This document shows positions 1 through 18,192 of a stretch of DNA of 64,000 bases, one piece after another. Under the pieces are notes generated by a model that saw only the letters and a program-made list of their open reading frames with translations, was not told where the DNA came from and did no database searches. Position 1 is the stretch's first letter, and the number at the start of each line of letters is the position of its first letter. The position numbers and the translations under genes were made by a program. Origin of the DNA: Triatoma infestans (Eukaryota > Arthropoda > Insecta > Hemiptera > Reduviidae); NCBI GenBank assembly GCA_011037195.1, contig JAAEAF010003844.1, positions 62,001-126,000 of the forward strand, in the 5' to 3' direction.

Positions 1-5924
<5,924 letters not shown>

Positions 5925-6178
5925 GTGATACATTTATTGCATATTATAAGATATAAATAAGTCATCAGTTTTAAGGTGAAATATAAATATTTGGAGAGCA
6001 ACCTTCCTATCACTGTAATCAAACGAAGATTATTCGGTACTTTACTCTTATAATAATTTCGGTAGTTTACATATATATGTAATTTATATGTACAATATTT
6101 ATATATATATAAATTATAAATAGAGGGTAAATCATCTCTGACAGTTGGTGAATCAGAAAGTTAAATATAATGAATGGT

Positions 6179-6488
6179 ATCAGAGACATTTTCCGTGGTA
6201 GCCTGTTTCATTTTGTGGTCATCGACCGGTTTCGGGCGTTCGCCCATCTTCAGGATGCGTTTTTTAGACAGTGTGACAACACAGACTCGCACAGAGCAAA
6301 TTTAGTTTACACACTCAGTGCACAGAGTAAATTTGCTCTGTGCAAGTCTGTGTTGTCACACTGTCTAAAAAACGCATCCTGAAGATGGGCGAACGCCCGA
6401 AACCGGTCGATGACCACAAAATGAAGCAGGCTACCACGGAAAATGTCTCTGATGCTTTCCAGCTCTGCGGAACCAACCACCACAACAA
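6179..6488. mobile_element. Fold-back element, family 1, copy 2, with 12-bp flanking direct repeats
   Basis: Inverted arms of about 129 bases surround a centre near 6310-6335, and the arms match almost perfectly. The right end is complete (..ggaaccaaccaccacaacaa). The left end starts at ATCAGAGACATT, lacking about 37 bases seen in copy 1. The 12-base word ATAATGAATGGT occurs directly before (6167-6178) and after (6489-6500) the element and is probably a target-site duplication. There is no transposase gene. It lies just downstream of the formin stop. Confidence 0.85.
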
Positions 6489-6530
6489 ATAATGAATGGT
6501 GTTGAGTTTATGGCTGTTTGATATATTAAT

Positions 6531-6693
6531 TTATGTAGGGTGATTAGATTATGAACCTCTTTAACAGCCTTATATAATTATATTTTTCTTTACGCAGAGT
6601 GTCGGAACGTCGGGAAAAAATGTAATTCTATTCAAGAAAAATAAAATTATATAAGGCTGTTAAAGAGGTTCATATTCTAATCACCCTACATAA
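6531..6693. mobile_element. Small inverted-repeat element (MITE-like) downstream of the formin stop
   Basis: The arms read TTATGTAGGGTGATTAGA... and ...TCTAATCACCCTACATAA, pairing over roughly 58 bases with few mismatches around a loop of about 40 bases. A TA dinucleotide at each end would suit a Tc1/mariner-type target, but this is not proven. Inside are an AATAAA at 6640-6645 on the + strand and a splice-acceptor-like tttttctttacgcag ending at 6597. Confidence 0.75.
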
Positions 6694-9600
6694 GTTAAAT
6701 ATAATATAATAAAAATAAGAGTATGCATCTCTTACTAGACGTTAATTTCAGTTTCATTTGTAGTTCTTATATTTCTCCTAATGCCCTCATTTATATCTGA
6801 TAACGTTTTGCATAATGTTTTCATTATTTGATGCCTTATTAAATATAATATTGGTTCATAAAAACCAACGAACCAAAGTTCAATTTAATTCTTTAAAATA
6901 TTTCACTAAGATGTTTCTATAAACTGTTAATGAAATCAATACATAAATTGTGCCGAGAAACTTCCAGAATTTGCCAAGAAAGTCCCAATTATTAATGACT
7001 GTAAAAATATTCGATTGGTTTTTCAGTAATTCGTGATTTTCTCGAAAGCGGCTCCAGTGATTTGCTTTAAACTTCGTATACTATCTACACTCATATTATA
7101 TATCTATCACTTTTGTTTGTAACAATTTTCTGACAAATGATTTTGGTCGGGTATTGGAGGTCTGTTACTTTAAGATTAATTTGTACCAGAATAAATCTTA
7201 GTTTTGACACGGTATACAATTAAAATCCTCACTATCATTTTTATGGCCAGCCCAACTAAAGATTTATTACATTACAATGTTGAAGAAAATTTCTTGATTA
7301 AAATTGTATTTAATTTGGTAGAGTAAGAGTTAGTCGTGGAGTGTTTCACACCAGATTTTTTTTTTAATGCCTTCCTCAAATTCAGATAATAACTTTATTG
7401 GACGTTAAATTTAACAAAAAGTTTTTATTTTATTTTTTTGTATGTTGTAGCGAATTGATTGGTGTCACCTAACAAGGAATATTTTGTTAATAATAAATTA
7501 AATCTTCCCCGTTCGACTACAAATCAATAGTACCTTAAAACAAAATAAGTTGTAATATATTTATGTATTATTGTCTATTGTGTAAATTTGGTAATAACAT
7601 ATATATTTATTGTGAATATTATTTATATATTTTGTATATATTTAGATTATATGTTGGTATTTTTATAATATTGTATGAAATAGAAACGAAATCAATATTT
7701 TTATATATTATAACATATATATATATATGTATGTGTATTATGAAATGTTCATAAAATAAATTAATGATTTCAATACAATCTAGAAAAAAAAAATGTGATA
7801 TTTTTAGAGTAGGTAATATTATAAATTCATTGTAATTTTTTTTTGTTTTTCATTCTTCAATTTCTTGTATATATATATATAATTTTAAGATGCTTAAATA
7901 ACAAAAATATATTATATATAGGTATGTATTATAAATAGCAAGATTTATTTCAATATTTGCCAAAATGTTTAATACTATATTTATTATACTTCCTTCTGTG
8001 TTCTATTACTCAGGTAAAAAAATTTGTTGGCTCAATAATTACAATTTTATCAGTTTGTTAACATAACGTTTGTTTATTGCTTCTAAATTATTATAACACA
8101 CCTGAAAGATTATTATAAGTAGAATTTTTTTTTTTTTTTTAAGTTTTGTTTTGATTATGCAAATTATTGTCGTAAGATACGAAAATTACAAAAATTAATA
8201 TATATATATATCTCAAATCTTGCCCGGATCGTAGCCCGGGTTATGTTAACAGTGGTATCAGAAATCTGTTTTGGGGACATTTCTGTTTTATTGAATAAAC
8301 CAAGTAATATATTGACATTATTAACACATCTGAAAGTTTATTATAAATAGAATTTTTTTTTTTTTTTTTTTTGTAATTACTGGCTTCCAAATCTGTAGTC
8401 GTGTTATTAATGGATCAATGGAATTCTTGTCCGATTGAATATATGTTGCAAGGGCTTGCCCAAATGGCATGCTGGCCTCACTAAGATGGCGCTCAATGTT
8501 TATTGCGCGTATAATCAGGCTGAAAGAAGATAAATAAGATTACTCCTTCGGTTTGTTAATAATTTATCGAAGTTCATCCTTAAGGGTTCGATAAACTTGG
8601 TTATTAAAAAAACAGATCCATTACAAACAAAAGAAATTCAATACCTAGTTCTAATCAGTCTCCAAATTTCTCTTAACTGCTTTAATGGGTAAACAGGCTT
8701 TGTTTAATGAGAAAAAAGAAAATGCTGAACTTAAAATAGAAATATTTTAAACATCTATTGCATTTTTTATAAGGAACATTCTTATATCTAAAAACTGTTT
8801 GCAATAATTATGTTGTATGGTTTATATCTTTTAATTTCTTTTAATCGCTTTAGTCTCTACTTATTAATATGATTTTTTATTACTAATTCAAAGCATTTGT
8901 GAAAGCACTGATCAGTGGACTTGGGAATGCAAGAATCACACCAACCAAAATGGGAATCACTGTAAACTAAGATTGTTGCAACATAATTCAGGCTTCCACA
9001 GTTAACTTCAAGTTGAACATTAGGAGATTCCTCTAAGTGTTTTCTGGGTGAGATCGGGTTTGCATGTTTTGGGAAACCAACTTTACTACCATATTCAGGT
9101 GCCGAGAAACTTGGTTTTAGTACGCCGAATTAGGGTTTCCTGAATCCTGTAGATGGTGACATTGTTTTATTTTTTTCTCTCTCTCTTTTTACTTTTTGAG
9201 TAATAAAATAACGATGTTCCACTTATACAAAATGGTTTAGAAATTATGTCGTCCTAATATCTAATATTGGTATTCTGCAGCTTACTTTTCTTCTGTCACA
9301 CTGAAACAGTGTGTTTGTTGTCGGCTATTAGAAATAGATGTTTATCAAAATTCTCCAACTCTATCATAGTATTTTGGTAGAACATCACAAACTTTCTAAA
9401 CATATATATGTCTTTTTATTATGCTATTGTAATTTTCCAGCAGCAACATTGCGTTTGATAGGAAATTTGTCAAAAACATAAGCGGCGTAATATGAAATTT
9501 GGAACAGTTAAGGGTATTAACCTTAGTTATTTCTAATTTTTTTTTTTTAATTAAAAAAAAGGGGTTTATTAATTCCGTTGGGCAATTCGCAATAGTTAAA

Positions 9601-10425
9601 AAAAAACAAAATGAAGAAATGCGACATGGGTAAATAAATATTGGTTTCACAAAACCCATCAACCACGGTCTCATCCTAAAAATTTGTGGAATGTTCTAAA
9701 AGTTTATTGCAAAACACGCAACTTTACGTTTTTCAAAAAAATGCATTCACATTTTTGTAAACATTAACACTTAAACACTCGTAAAACCTATAATATATGC
9801 TTAATTTCAAAAAATAGTTAATAAATGTGCAATAATAAAGGGCTTCCATAATTATATTTAAATCGGCTTAATGTTGTGATGGTACTAACATTTTTTTTCT
9901 AAGTATGTTCTGAATTTATTTCTAAATGTTTATCATTAGAAAACATTGTTTTTATATCCTCCTTAGAAATAATAGTTAACAATCGAATTGTCAACACATG
10001 AAATCCATTTAATGTAATATTTACTAGTTTCACGATTAAAAATAATTCACTATTTATCAGACATCATATTTCTGAAAAAAATAAATAAATCTGCTACCTT
10101 AAAAATTGAGAAAAATTATATTATCGTTTTTAATAAACAAGTTCCATTATGATAAAGTTAAACAGATATGCTATATACATACATAGCCTAATATTTTTAT
10201 AATTTGCAGTTAAACTGAAATTAATATTGTTCCAATTTGACATCCTCTGTATAAATAAATATGTGATTTTTGTCTCTTCATTTGTTGTTTATTTTATTGT
10301 CTAGTTATAAATGCTTTGTTGAAATTGTTGCATTTATCCTAAATAGCGAAAACCCGAATACTAAGGACAGAATTGAATAAATTGTTTATATCTCTTCTTA
10401 TTATGATTTACATTTCTTGCAGGCC
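6694..10425. other. AT-rich intergenic DNA, no gene seen
   Basis: No coding signal is visible, only low-complexity AT tracts (for example ta runs near 7710-7730 and 7867-7880). A diverged family X fragment lies near 7010-7145 (gattttctcgaaagcggctcc). Short open frames here are rich in Tyr, Ile and Phe and look like chance. Confidence 0.6.
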
Positions 10426-10451
10426 AGACAATTTTTTTTTTGTAGCGCTTT

Positions 10452-10721
10452 TTGGAGATGGCCGGCTCTGAATGCAGATTACAAGGTTGGGATAGACCGG
10501 GAGTGTGGCACAATATGGCTGCGGTGCCGGGATATAGACCACCCGAGGACTTTAATCTAATTCAATCCAAGGAAAATAGTGTCGTCGTGTTATTAACTCT
10601 TACAGAACATGACAACTGGTATAAGAAATGGGATAAGGACGACACTATACAGAATCCCTATACAGAACTACAAATGTTAGTTAGGTTAATGCTAATTAGC
10701 CCATTAAAAGCCAGTACATAA
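10452..10721 (+). CDS. Unrecognised 89-codon open frame
   Basis: The open frame MEMAGSECRLQGWDRPGVWH ... SVVVLLTLTEHDNWYKKWDK ends in TAA and is clearly richer in GC than its surroundings. That suggests real or formerly real coding sequence, either a lone exon or a mobile-element fragment. I do not recognise the family and see no transposon motif. An acceptor-like ttgcag lies just upstream at about 10423, so it could be a terminal exon. No function is proposed. Confidence 0.3.
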   Translation: MEMAGSECRLQGWDRPGVWHNMAAVPGYRPPEDFNLIQSKENSVVVLLTLTEHDNWYKKWDKDDTIQNPYTELQMLVRLMLISPLKAST

Positions 10722-11199
10722 TTGAGTAAGTTCTTAACAATGAATGGTTGCGGGAGAACTGATGATATACATACAATCTTCAAAAAACATTTTATTATCA
10801 AGCACTGTTACAGATATACGTCTGATCAGGACTGTGTCTGGAGTTGTTCTAACTTATAAGAAATATATATCTCTAGTGAATAGAGCATGGGTACGGTAGT
10901 CCGCATTTCAGTCCAAAGGGCGCTGTAATGTAGACAATTTAAATAGTCTAGTGGGATTATTGATATTTTACTGAACATACCGCCCCCCCCTTGAAATAGT
11001 AGTAATATTTCAACAAATTTTGAGGATATTGATGGAATTAACCACAAAGCCTGACATTTATAATAACATTGAACTAGAAAACAATTTAATGATAAAATGA
11101 CATGATGCAGTAAAAATGATAATAATTGAAGAGAAATAATCTTATGTAATGAAAAAGGTTGAATTTATGCTTTTGATAAGTGATTCAAAATGGAGCTTC

Positions 11200-12785
11200 A
11201 TGAGGATAGCTGGTGTTATGATGAGCTGTAGTTGTCTTTCTTATTGTCGAGTCGTCTTCTTCGATGAATAATGGACAAATCTTGGTGACTGGACTCTTGT
11301 ATAATTTACCGTTTGCAGTTCTAATAGTAACAACTCTCACGTGACCATCGTCTTCTTGATATATAGCGTGTCTTCTCGCTAATTTCGATATTGATGGAGG
11401 TAAGTTGCCTTCCTTGATGTTGGCAGTCTCTCTTCTCCATTTCGTTCTCTGTTGAAGTTCATTGAAGTATTCTTTGGCCCACCTTGAAAGTGTTGTGTCA
11501 TTTGCTCCACATGTTGCCAGCGGCTAAGCATAGAGGGTGTAAGCTCATTCACAGCGGGAGTAGGAACGGTGGTGACAGAGGGATTCCTATAAGGAAATGT
11601 GCTGAGGTTAAGGCAGAATGATAAGAGGAGATGGGGTAATAGTTCTAGAATTGATTACAGCTTCTAATTTGTGTAAAGCTTCTACAAGTTGTAAATTGAA
11701 AATATGTAAATACTGATTTGCCAATAACCCGCCTTAAATGCAGTTTAATAGTCGGACCCCGGACTCTCAGAGACCGCCCATGTGGGGAGAGGCAGGAGAC
11801 AAGAAGTGCCAATTTATACCCTCTATTGATGAGAAGTTTGCTAACTTGTTAATATGTTCTCGAGATTTCATTAAATCAGCAATTTCTTTCAGCTGTCTGT
11901 TCGCTGTGACAAAGTTAGTGCCGTTGTCTATGTAAACATGTGCAGGTTTTCCTCTTCTTGAGACAAATCTCTTGAGGGCTGCAATGAATGTTTCATTGCT
12001 GTTATCCTCGACCAACTCTAAATGCAGAGCCTTGGTTGCAAGGCATATAAATAGAGCCAAATATGTTTTGGTTGTTCTGGCATTCCTCCGATTTGTGATC
12101 TTAGTCAAGAAAGGATCTAGTCTATTCCTGTGGAGCTAAATAGTCGAGATGGTGTTAAGTCTACATCTTGGTAGCTGGCCCATGGGCTGCTGAATATTAT
12201 TAGTTAGTATTGCTTTAAAGCATGAAATACAAGATCGAAATACCTTTCCTGTAATAAAATACCTGAGTTCTTCTTACTGGCCAAAACCTTTCTCTAATTA
12301 TGTTTAAACAACCCTGTAACCCAACATTTAGGTTCCTTAAATGTTCAAATCGAACAATTAGTTCTGTGATCTTATGATAAGCAACATTTGGCACTTCTGA
12401 TCCGGGTGTACTTGCGAATTCCTGAGTTTCCTCCAACTTGAAGGATTCCCTCCTCGTCTATAAACCGGTTTATTGAGAGATTTTCGAGCTGAGCGGATGG
12501 CCCTTCCTAAGACGATCCATATCTTCATTGAAAGTCTCTTGTTGAGTTAGTTTAAATAATAGATTTTAGCGCTTCATTGCATTCTTCACCATTAAGGAAT
12601 CCGAAGGTTCTCTTTTCTGGTTTCTTTTTGCAATTTGATATAAAGCGCTTGCAGCAGACAAGCTTGCTTTGATGCATCCACCGATTATTTGAGTCAAGTT
12701 TTCAATCTTTGAGACTCGATTCGCTACGAAGGTGGTCCATTGTGAGGAGGGCGCTGATATCCATTGAAGGACAATAGTCGTTTAA
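11200..12785 (-). pseudogene. BEL/Pao retrotransposon pol remnant (RNase H to integrase C-terminus)
   Basis: The - strand reads, in order: an RNase H end (SSQWTTFVANRVSKIEN near 12780-12700); the integrase N-terminal part (VAYHKITELIVRFEHLRNLN ... IRERFWP, 12436-12215); the integrase core (TYLALFICLATKALHLELV, then HVYIDNGTNFVTANRQLKEI, 12108-11767); and a C-terminal region with HVRVVTIRTANGKLYKSPVTKICPL near 11340-11270. This is the typical Pao order. Stops and frame changes separate the pieces, so it is dead. The front of pol and gag are not seen, and LTRs were not identified with confidence. Confidence 0.85.
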
Positions 12786-12940
12786 ACAAAATTAATTAGA
12801 AATAAATATATTGCCAAAATTTTGAGTTTCAAGAAAATTAGTAAACCGGAAGTGCGTTTTTACTGAACATTTTTATGTTTTATTTTTGCGACTTTCTCCA
12901 TAAAACACCGACGAATTTCATTAAATTTTGTTATACTAAC

Positions 12941-13087
12941 TGTTACGTTCTATTTAATAATAATTAATAGAATAATCGTATAGAAAGCTTTATTTTAGTT
13001 CTTGCTAAAATTACAAAAGATATTTCAATATAAAACAGCCTACTAATCATATGATATTATACACCAATTTAACAAACATACACAACA
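12941..13087 (-). repeat. LTR of the degraded gypsy element (3' LTR on the - strand)
   Basis: A block of about 147 bases, TG...CA on both strands, aligned with 18027-18192. The word attaatagaataatc and the block gctttatttt(a)gttcttgc are shared. It lies next to the integrase remnant on one side and CTAAC on the other. Confidence 0.7.
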
Positions 13088-13620
13088 ATCCTTCCTTCTA
13101 AATAAGACCTTCCACGTCTTGCACACATCATCTCCCATCCTCCGTTATGCCGCCGATGCGTCTGCACTTCAACTTCATAGTGTAGTCCTTGCTTCCGAAC
13201 TACCTTCCCAAATTTCCATTTCTCATTTTTGGTTCCATACCATTTCTTGCTACAGCAGTATCTCCTGCGTGGAATGATCGATCGTGTCCCCTTGAACTGA
13301 TATTTATTTATTAAGCCATTTTCCTTCTTCATGCATTCCACTCTGGGCGAACCAGGTCTAGGCGACTACGAATATTCCTTCGGTTGGCCGGTGATGGTAT
13401 GTGGTGTCCGGCGATGGGCTAATAGGAATTTACAAATTCCCCTATTTACGTCTGAATCACTAACGGTTGCAGCTTTCAGAGCTGACTTAAAATCTGCACA
13501 GTTCTTTCCGCATGTCCGTTTGTTGCTGGATGGAATGGAGCTGATACCTTATGTTTAATGTGATATTCTTGGCAGAAAAAAAAATCAGCACTTTTAAATT
13601 GAGAACCATTGTCCGTAACC
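13088..13620 (-). pseudogene. Ty3/gypsy integrase remnant
   Basis: Going down from 13620 the - strand reads VTDNGSQFKSADFFF, then HHIK-like sequence and APFHPATNGHAERTVQ, the central Asp and the Glu region of a gypsy-type integrase. A further open frame at 13341-13069 (KWYGTKNEKWKFGKVVRKQG ... RRHNGG) resembles the integrase C-terminal domain. Stops and a frame change lie between them. The RT and RNase H regions expected upstream on this strand are replaced by other sequence above 13620. Confidence 0.8.
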
Positions 13621-13699
13621 AGTGTATACTATGTTGGATTGGATGGGGGAGGGCCACGCCTCATTCCACTGCGACCTTCATTGAGAGGTCTATTGTATA

Positions 13700-14000
13700 T
13701 CCCCTGGGTATGACATCCCTCAGCTACGCCCTCTTAATCAGGCCTAACAAAGCTGAAAGTGGCTCCATCATGAAGCTCGTGGGTTCGGGATTACTAGTCC
13801 TCAGTTGAAGAAACCTTTGTCCTCGCCAGGCCGGCACACACACAAAGATGTGTGCCGGGGTTTCCTCCTCGGCCCTGCAGAAACGGCATAACGCGTTTTC
13901 TACTAGTAGTAAATGGTGTATGTGCCTATTCAGCTGCCTGCAATGTCCTGTTAGTAGACCCACTATATTATCCTTATATCTCTTCGGCTATGGCTCAGTA
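13700..14000 (-). pseudogene. Non-LTR retrotransposon C-terminal remnant
   Basis: The - strand frame at 13963-13724 reads GLLTGHCRQLNRHIHHLLLV ... CRFCRAEEETPAHIFVCVPA. This matches the pattern LTGHC...L.RH...C..C..E.ET..H...CP at the end of Jockey/R1-type LINE ORF2 proteins, after the RNase H region. Upstream sequence is full of stops. It is probably a fragment inserted within the degraded gypsy element. Confidence 0.75.
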
Positions 14001-14315
14001 GATCCCTGTTGAATGTAAGTAAATGTCTTAACAAAGAATTTAGCCTGCCTCTGCCCTGGCGTTATTTCTCACCATCGCAGATGCTGGTCTTCTATCCATT
14101 CCTTGCTAGAAGCGTGAATGAGGCTCCTGGGCAACCGCAGAAGGGCTCCGGGCATATAAAGGTATTCTTACTTCATGTTATGTTAATAAAATATTTATTT
14201 TAAAAGGTGCTTTTTAAATGGGGGAGGTATTATGCATAAATTACGTTACTAGAAAATTCTTATTACAATGTAACTATATTTTTCTTTAATGAATTTTAGT
14301 AAATAACTAAATTTT

Positions 14316-14425
14316 TTTACTGATCCCAAACTTCTGATCGGTAGTGTACATATATGGAGGAGCGGCAATTTGTGTTTTTGGGCGACGTTACCGCTAGAGC
14401 GAAGCGCTGCAACTAGCGATAAAAG
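14316..14425 (+). repeat. Repeat Y, copy 1
   Basis: The segment begins gatcccaaacttctgatcgg and includes gcggcaatttgt and a gttaccgctagagcg block. It recurs in the same orientation at 17620-17740. Both copies lie inside the degraded gypsy element, so they may be ends or parts of a nested insertion. Confidence 0.55.
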
Positions 14426-14429
14426 TGCA

Positions 14430-17250
14430 AAGGCTAAACTTTGCAAACAATTTAAGAACAAAACCAGTTAATTAATTCAATTCGCCAAAATTTACTTTTT
14501 GGATTGCACAGACGGCAAAATCCATCCGACAGTGCGAATTTACTGAATTTTTTTTTTTTACTTTTTCGTGATTTTCTCTAAATTGGCTGTAACGATTTTC
14601 TTTAAACGTTGAATACTAGCTACATATGAATTCTTATCACTTTTATTGCCACATTTTTCTGAAGGAACAATAGCAATATGCTTTTCTCTAAAGTCTCGCT
14701 AAAATAACTGATTAGCAATATACTTTTCTTTAAAGTACCACTAAAATAACTGATGACTGATGAAGTCCCGAAAATAAAACTTTTGAGACAAACAAATAAT
14801 GCGAAAAATAAGATTCAAATAGAGGTCTACAAGAAAAAGATTATGTTCCTAATCAAAATGATTCTCTGTTGACCTAGTCTGCATTTTCCCTCACAGTCTA
14901 GATTTGACATCCCTAAATTTATTTAGTCTACTGCCGCGATTTAGGAAAAAGAAGTCTGGTATAAAACAGTCACCCTTCATTCCTTTATTGTATAATTCAT
15001 TTGCAAATAAACGGTTACAGATACATGTATTACAGATAATAAAGGAGGTGAGGATTACACTATTTACCTAAATAAGATTAGCAAGCTCTCTATCAATCCA
15101 GTAGCAATGCTTGTGACGTCGATTTGCAGGACAATTCAAGTCTCAGGATAGAATACCCTTCCCAATTATTTGGAAGAATATTTTAAATCGATATTAAGTA
15201 TAATAAATACATGCAACTTAATAAGAGAGAAAATAACCTAATTAATTTTAGAGTCACAATTAGCCCCCTTTAACAAATAATTAAATAATTTATAAAATAC
15301 ATAAAAAAAAATAGAGCTAAGTAACAAATATAAAATTTTTATTTTTTCTAACTGCTTTAAGAATGTAATTGTTGTAGATGAAGTTTATACTACAAAATTA
15401 GGAGTGTATTCTTAACAAAAAAAATAAAATTTTACATTTTAGTTGAATGGAATAAAAAAAGAGAAATAGTTAAAAACGAATAAAATTAAAGTTTCTGAAT
15501 TAACCGCCAGGTAACAGCACTTACTTAATCTAGAATTTGTAGTAGTTCAAATAAATGCCGCTAGAAAGCATAAGCTACATGATGTACAGAATTGTAGTTC
15601 CAAAAATTGCCACCCGATCACAGCGCCATCCTCTGATGTAAAAATCTTTCAATTGTTTAAAATGCGTCTTTGGGAAGGGACGTGAGTAGACTACCAAAAA
15701 AATCTTTGGAAGTAGTGACACCTAGTGACAAACTATATAACTATAAATAAAATTGATTTCTCAGTAGGTGCTGTTATCTGGTGGCCATGCTTATAACTAC
15801 AAACATACTAATTTTAATTAGTTACTTTATTAATTAAAAAACAAAAAAAATCTGATGTGAAACACTCACATAAGTTTCTCTTACTCCAGTTTTCGAAATT
15901 GTAATCGACAAAATTTATAGTTAGTATAATAATACCAAATTTAATAAAATTCGTCGGTGTTTTTATGGAGAAAATCACAAAACTGAAAAAATTACTTAGA
16001 TGTACATTATAATTGAAAAAAAAAGCGTACACTTTTTTTAAACTAGAAATAAATGAATTTATTAATTATATTAATATATATTAATAAAATTCAAATATTT
16101 ATTTATCTTTTTTCTACATTATATTTCTTTCGCAAGCTATTAAGATAATTTGCATATTATTTGCCAAGATAATTTTCTGGAATAATGCTTGATATATTTT
16201 TCACTCCTTTCTTTTTCAAGAGGGTTCAGATTTTTTACATTTGTTTTTCAGCCAGAAGCTGCGAATATAAATATTATCGTATGTAATAACTTAAATACAA
16301 TGTTAAAATGAGACATTTAAGACTATTGAAGAATAGATTCAAATAGCAATTTATCCTATATAATCATTATTTTTATAAGCATTTATATGTAACTACCAAC
16401 ATACAGTTCAAGAACTTTTATCTAAATCTTGTCAATAAAATTTACGGACTAATTTCATTTGTTGGTATTTGATTATATATTTTATTCGATATATGTTTGA
16501 AAGCAGCTTCAACACCTCTTGAAATGGCTGGTCCTATTGCTTGAAATTTCTCCAATTGGTCCAATTTCTTGAGAAATTTCATTCAATATTTATTTATTTA
16601 TTGCCTAAAGAAACTATACTTTTCTATAGCATGACCACTGCTGAAAGCTGAACAAAAAATACAAACTTTACAAGAAGAAACATTACTGCTTAATCTTCAA
16701 AGTAATAAAATAACATTAAATACTTGATTAATAAAGTAGATATTCATAATAAAATAGACTTTATTCATTTATACAAATTATTTTAGGGAAGAAGTTTGAG
16801 GGCTCTCTTCATAGGTATTAAATAATACCTTTTTACAAACCTATGTATGTATATCTTTCCTACAAAGCCTCAGAGATAAAATAAATAGTTTAACTTTTCT
16901 TGATTTTTCTATATCGTAAGTTAGCAAAAACATAAGAACTGTGTGAAGGTAAATATCTATTTAACAACCTCCTTCACCAACATTTATAATAGGGGCATTC
17001 CAAAATAAAGTGCATAATATTATCATTTTTGCCCACCGCCCAAGTAAAGCAACTATTTTAGGATCAAATTAATGGGCTATTCCATTATAAGAAAATCCTG
17101 GGGTGACGATGACTAGCTACTCTAATTTGAGCTATCAATCTGGTTTTAATGATATTGCACCTAATATTTACAAATGAACTCCCATTAGCCAAGGAACATA
17201 TCAATCTATAGTGGATGTTAGTTATATGAAGAGTTAAGTACTTCATTGAT
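14430..17250. other. AT-rich interior of the degraded gypsy element, no gene seen
   Basis: It contains diverged family X fragments near 14540-14660 and, reversed, at 15810-16060. The rest is AT-rich without coding signal. Some GC-richer patches near 17280-17580 are unassigned. Confidence 0.5.
15810..16060 (-). repeat. Family X repeat, uninterrupted copy
   Basis: Read in reverse it gives the same segment as 12830-12940 joined to 18193-18290: caccgacgaatttta..., then tactaactataaa, then the ggagtaagagaaac block and a cacatcagattttt end. It shows the CTAAC site once only, as expected for an empty target. Confidence 0.65.
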
Positions 17251-17619
17251 GTCAGTTTAGAGAAAGATTTTTTAAGTTATTAGAGACCACGACCGCATGC
17301 TGCGCCTCCCAGACGTCCTGCGCTTCTATAGAATAAAGCATTTCTCTCACAAGAGCCACCCAGTTAAAGGAATGTCAGAACCATCCAAAAACTTCACAAG
17401 TCTTCTATAGCATATCTTCAGAGATGAGCTGCTTTACATCGATAAATTCTTCAGCCAGAATCTTATAGATTTATTAAAAATCTTGGTTGTTTACTTGCCG
17501 TCATTCAACTTTCAGCGAACGAAACTATTGTGGACTTGTCGTGGCAGATTTAAGAGCAACTTTAAGAATATCAATTGGACACGATCGACTATAATGAAGT
17601 AGTTCAAGGCCCAATTTTT

Positions 17620-17740
17620 TAACAGATCCCAAACTTCTGATCGGTAGTGTATATTATATTCTTAAGGGGCGGCAATTTGTCTTTTTGCCCAGGACGACAT
17701 AACCGCTAAAGCGGGCGCTGCTACCAATTAGTAACACAGT
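17620..17740 (+). repeat. Repeat Y, copy 2
   Basis: Second copy of the segment at 14316-14425 (gatcccaaacttctgatcgg, ggcggcaatttgt, ataaccgctaaagcg). It is diverged by small insertions. Confidence 0.55.
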
Positions 17741-18026
17741 AGTGTACTCTTTCGAGGGTTGCTTGGATACTCCCAAAAGAGAATGGATGTTCTACTTGGA
17801 TTGTTCCTGATCCTGTGGCAGTTCCCACAATTATCTATCATTTTCTTAATATCCAAGTTTATATGCGGCCACTATACATGGCTTCTGGCCAAATTTTTTG
17901 TTTTATCAATTCCTGCAATGGATCTCTATTCTTGTTACGCCCCATCTCGTATTTAAGAAATAAAAAAAAATTGTTTCACGTATCTTACTCTACTGTGTGC
18001 GAAAGTTCCTAATCCTCGTCGACACT

Positions 18027-18192
18027 TATTATGTTCTATTTAATAATAATTAATAGAATAATCATATACAAAGCTTTATTTGTAGTTCTTGCTAAAATTA
18101 CAAAAGATATTTTCAATATAAAACTGCCTAACTAATCATATGATATTTCCATATGATAGATAATATTATATATCACTTTAACATATACAACA
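18027..18192 (-). repeat. LTR of the degraded gypsy element (5' LTR on the - strand)
   Basis: It aligns along its length with 12941-13087, with scattered substitutions and one insertion near 18140-18165. Its outer end ACAACA is followed by CTAAC. On the inner side lies GTCGACGAGGATTAGGAAC on the - strand, a possible tRNA primer-binding site lacking the usual TGG. Confidence 0.65.

Larger units (their letters stand above)
12941..18192 (-). mobile_element. Degraded Ty3/gypsy LTR retrotransposon with nested insertions
   Basis: An LTR-like repeat lies at each end: 12941-13087 (begins TGTTACGTTCTATTTAATAA, ends ACACAACA) and 18027-18192 (same sequence with changes and an extra 18-20 bases). The five bases CTAAC stand directly outside both ends (12936-12940 and 18193-18197). 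The surrounding family X repeat is continuous if the element and one CTAAC are removed; the other X copy at 15810-16060 (reverse strand) shows the unbroken site. Next to the left LTR, the integrase remnant reads on the - strand. Most internal genes are lost or replaced by other repeats. LTR divergence suggests an old insertion. Confidence 0.75.

Noticed and set aside
6170..6382. 70-codon + strand frame
   Set aside because: Left arm of fold-back copy 2, not a gene.
6598..6625. Extra last formin exon (GVSERREKM)
   Set aside because: Not listed as a feature because the in-frame TAA at 5922-5924 gives a simpler end; kept as a finding only.
7563..7754. 63-codon frame rich in Tyr and Ile
   Set aside because: Chance frame in AT-rich repeats, no family likeness.
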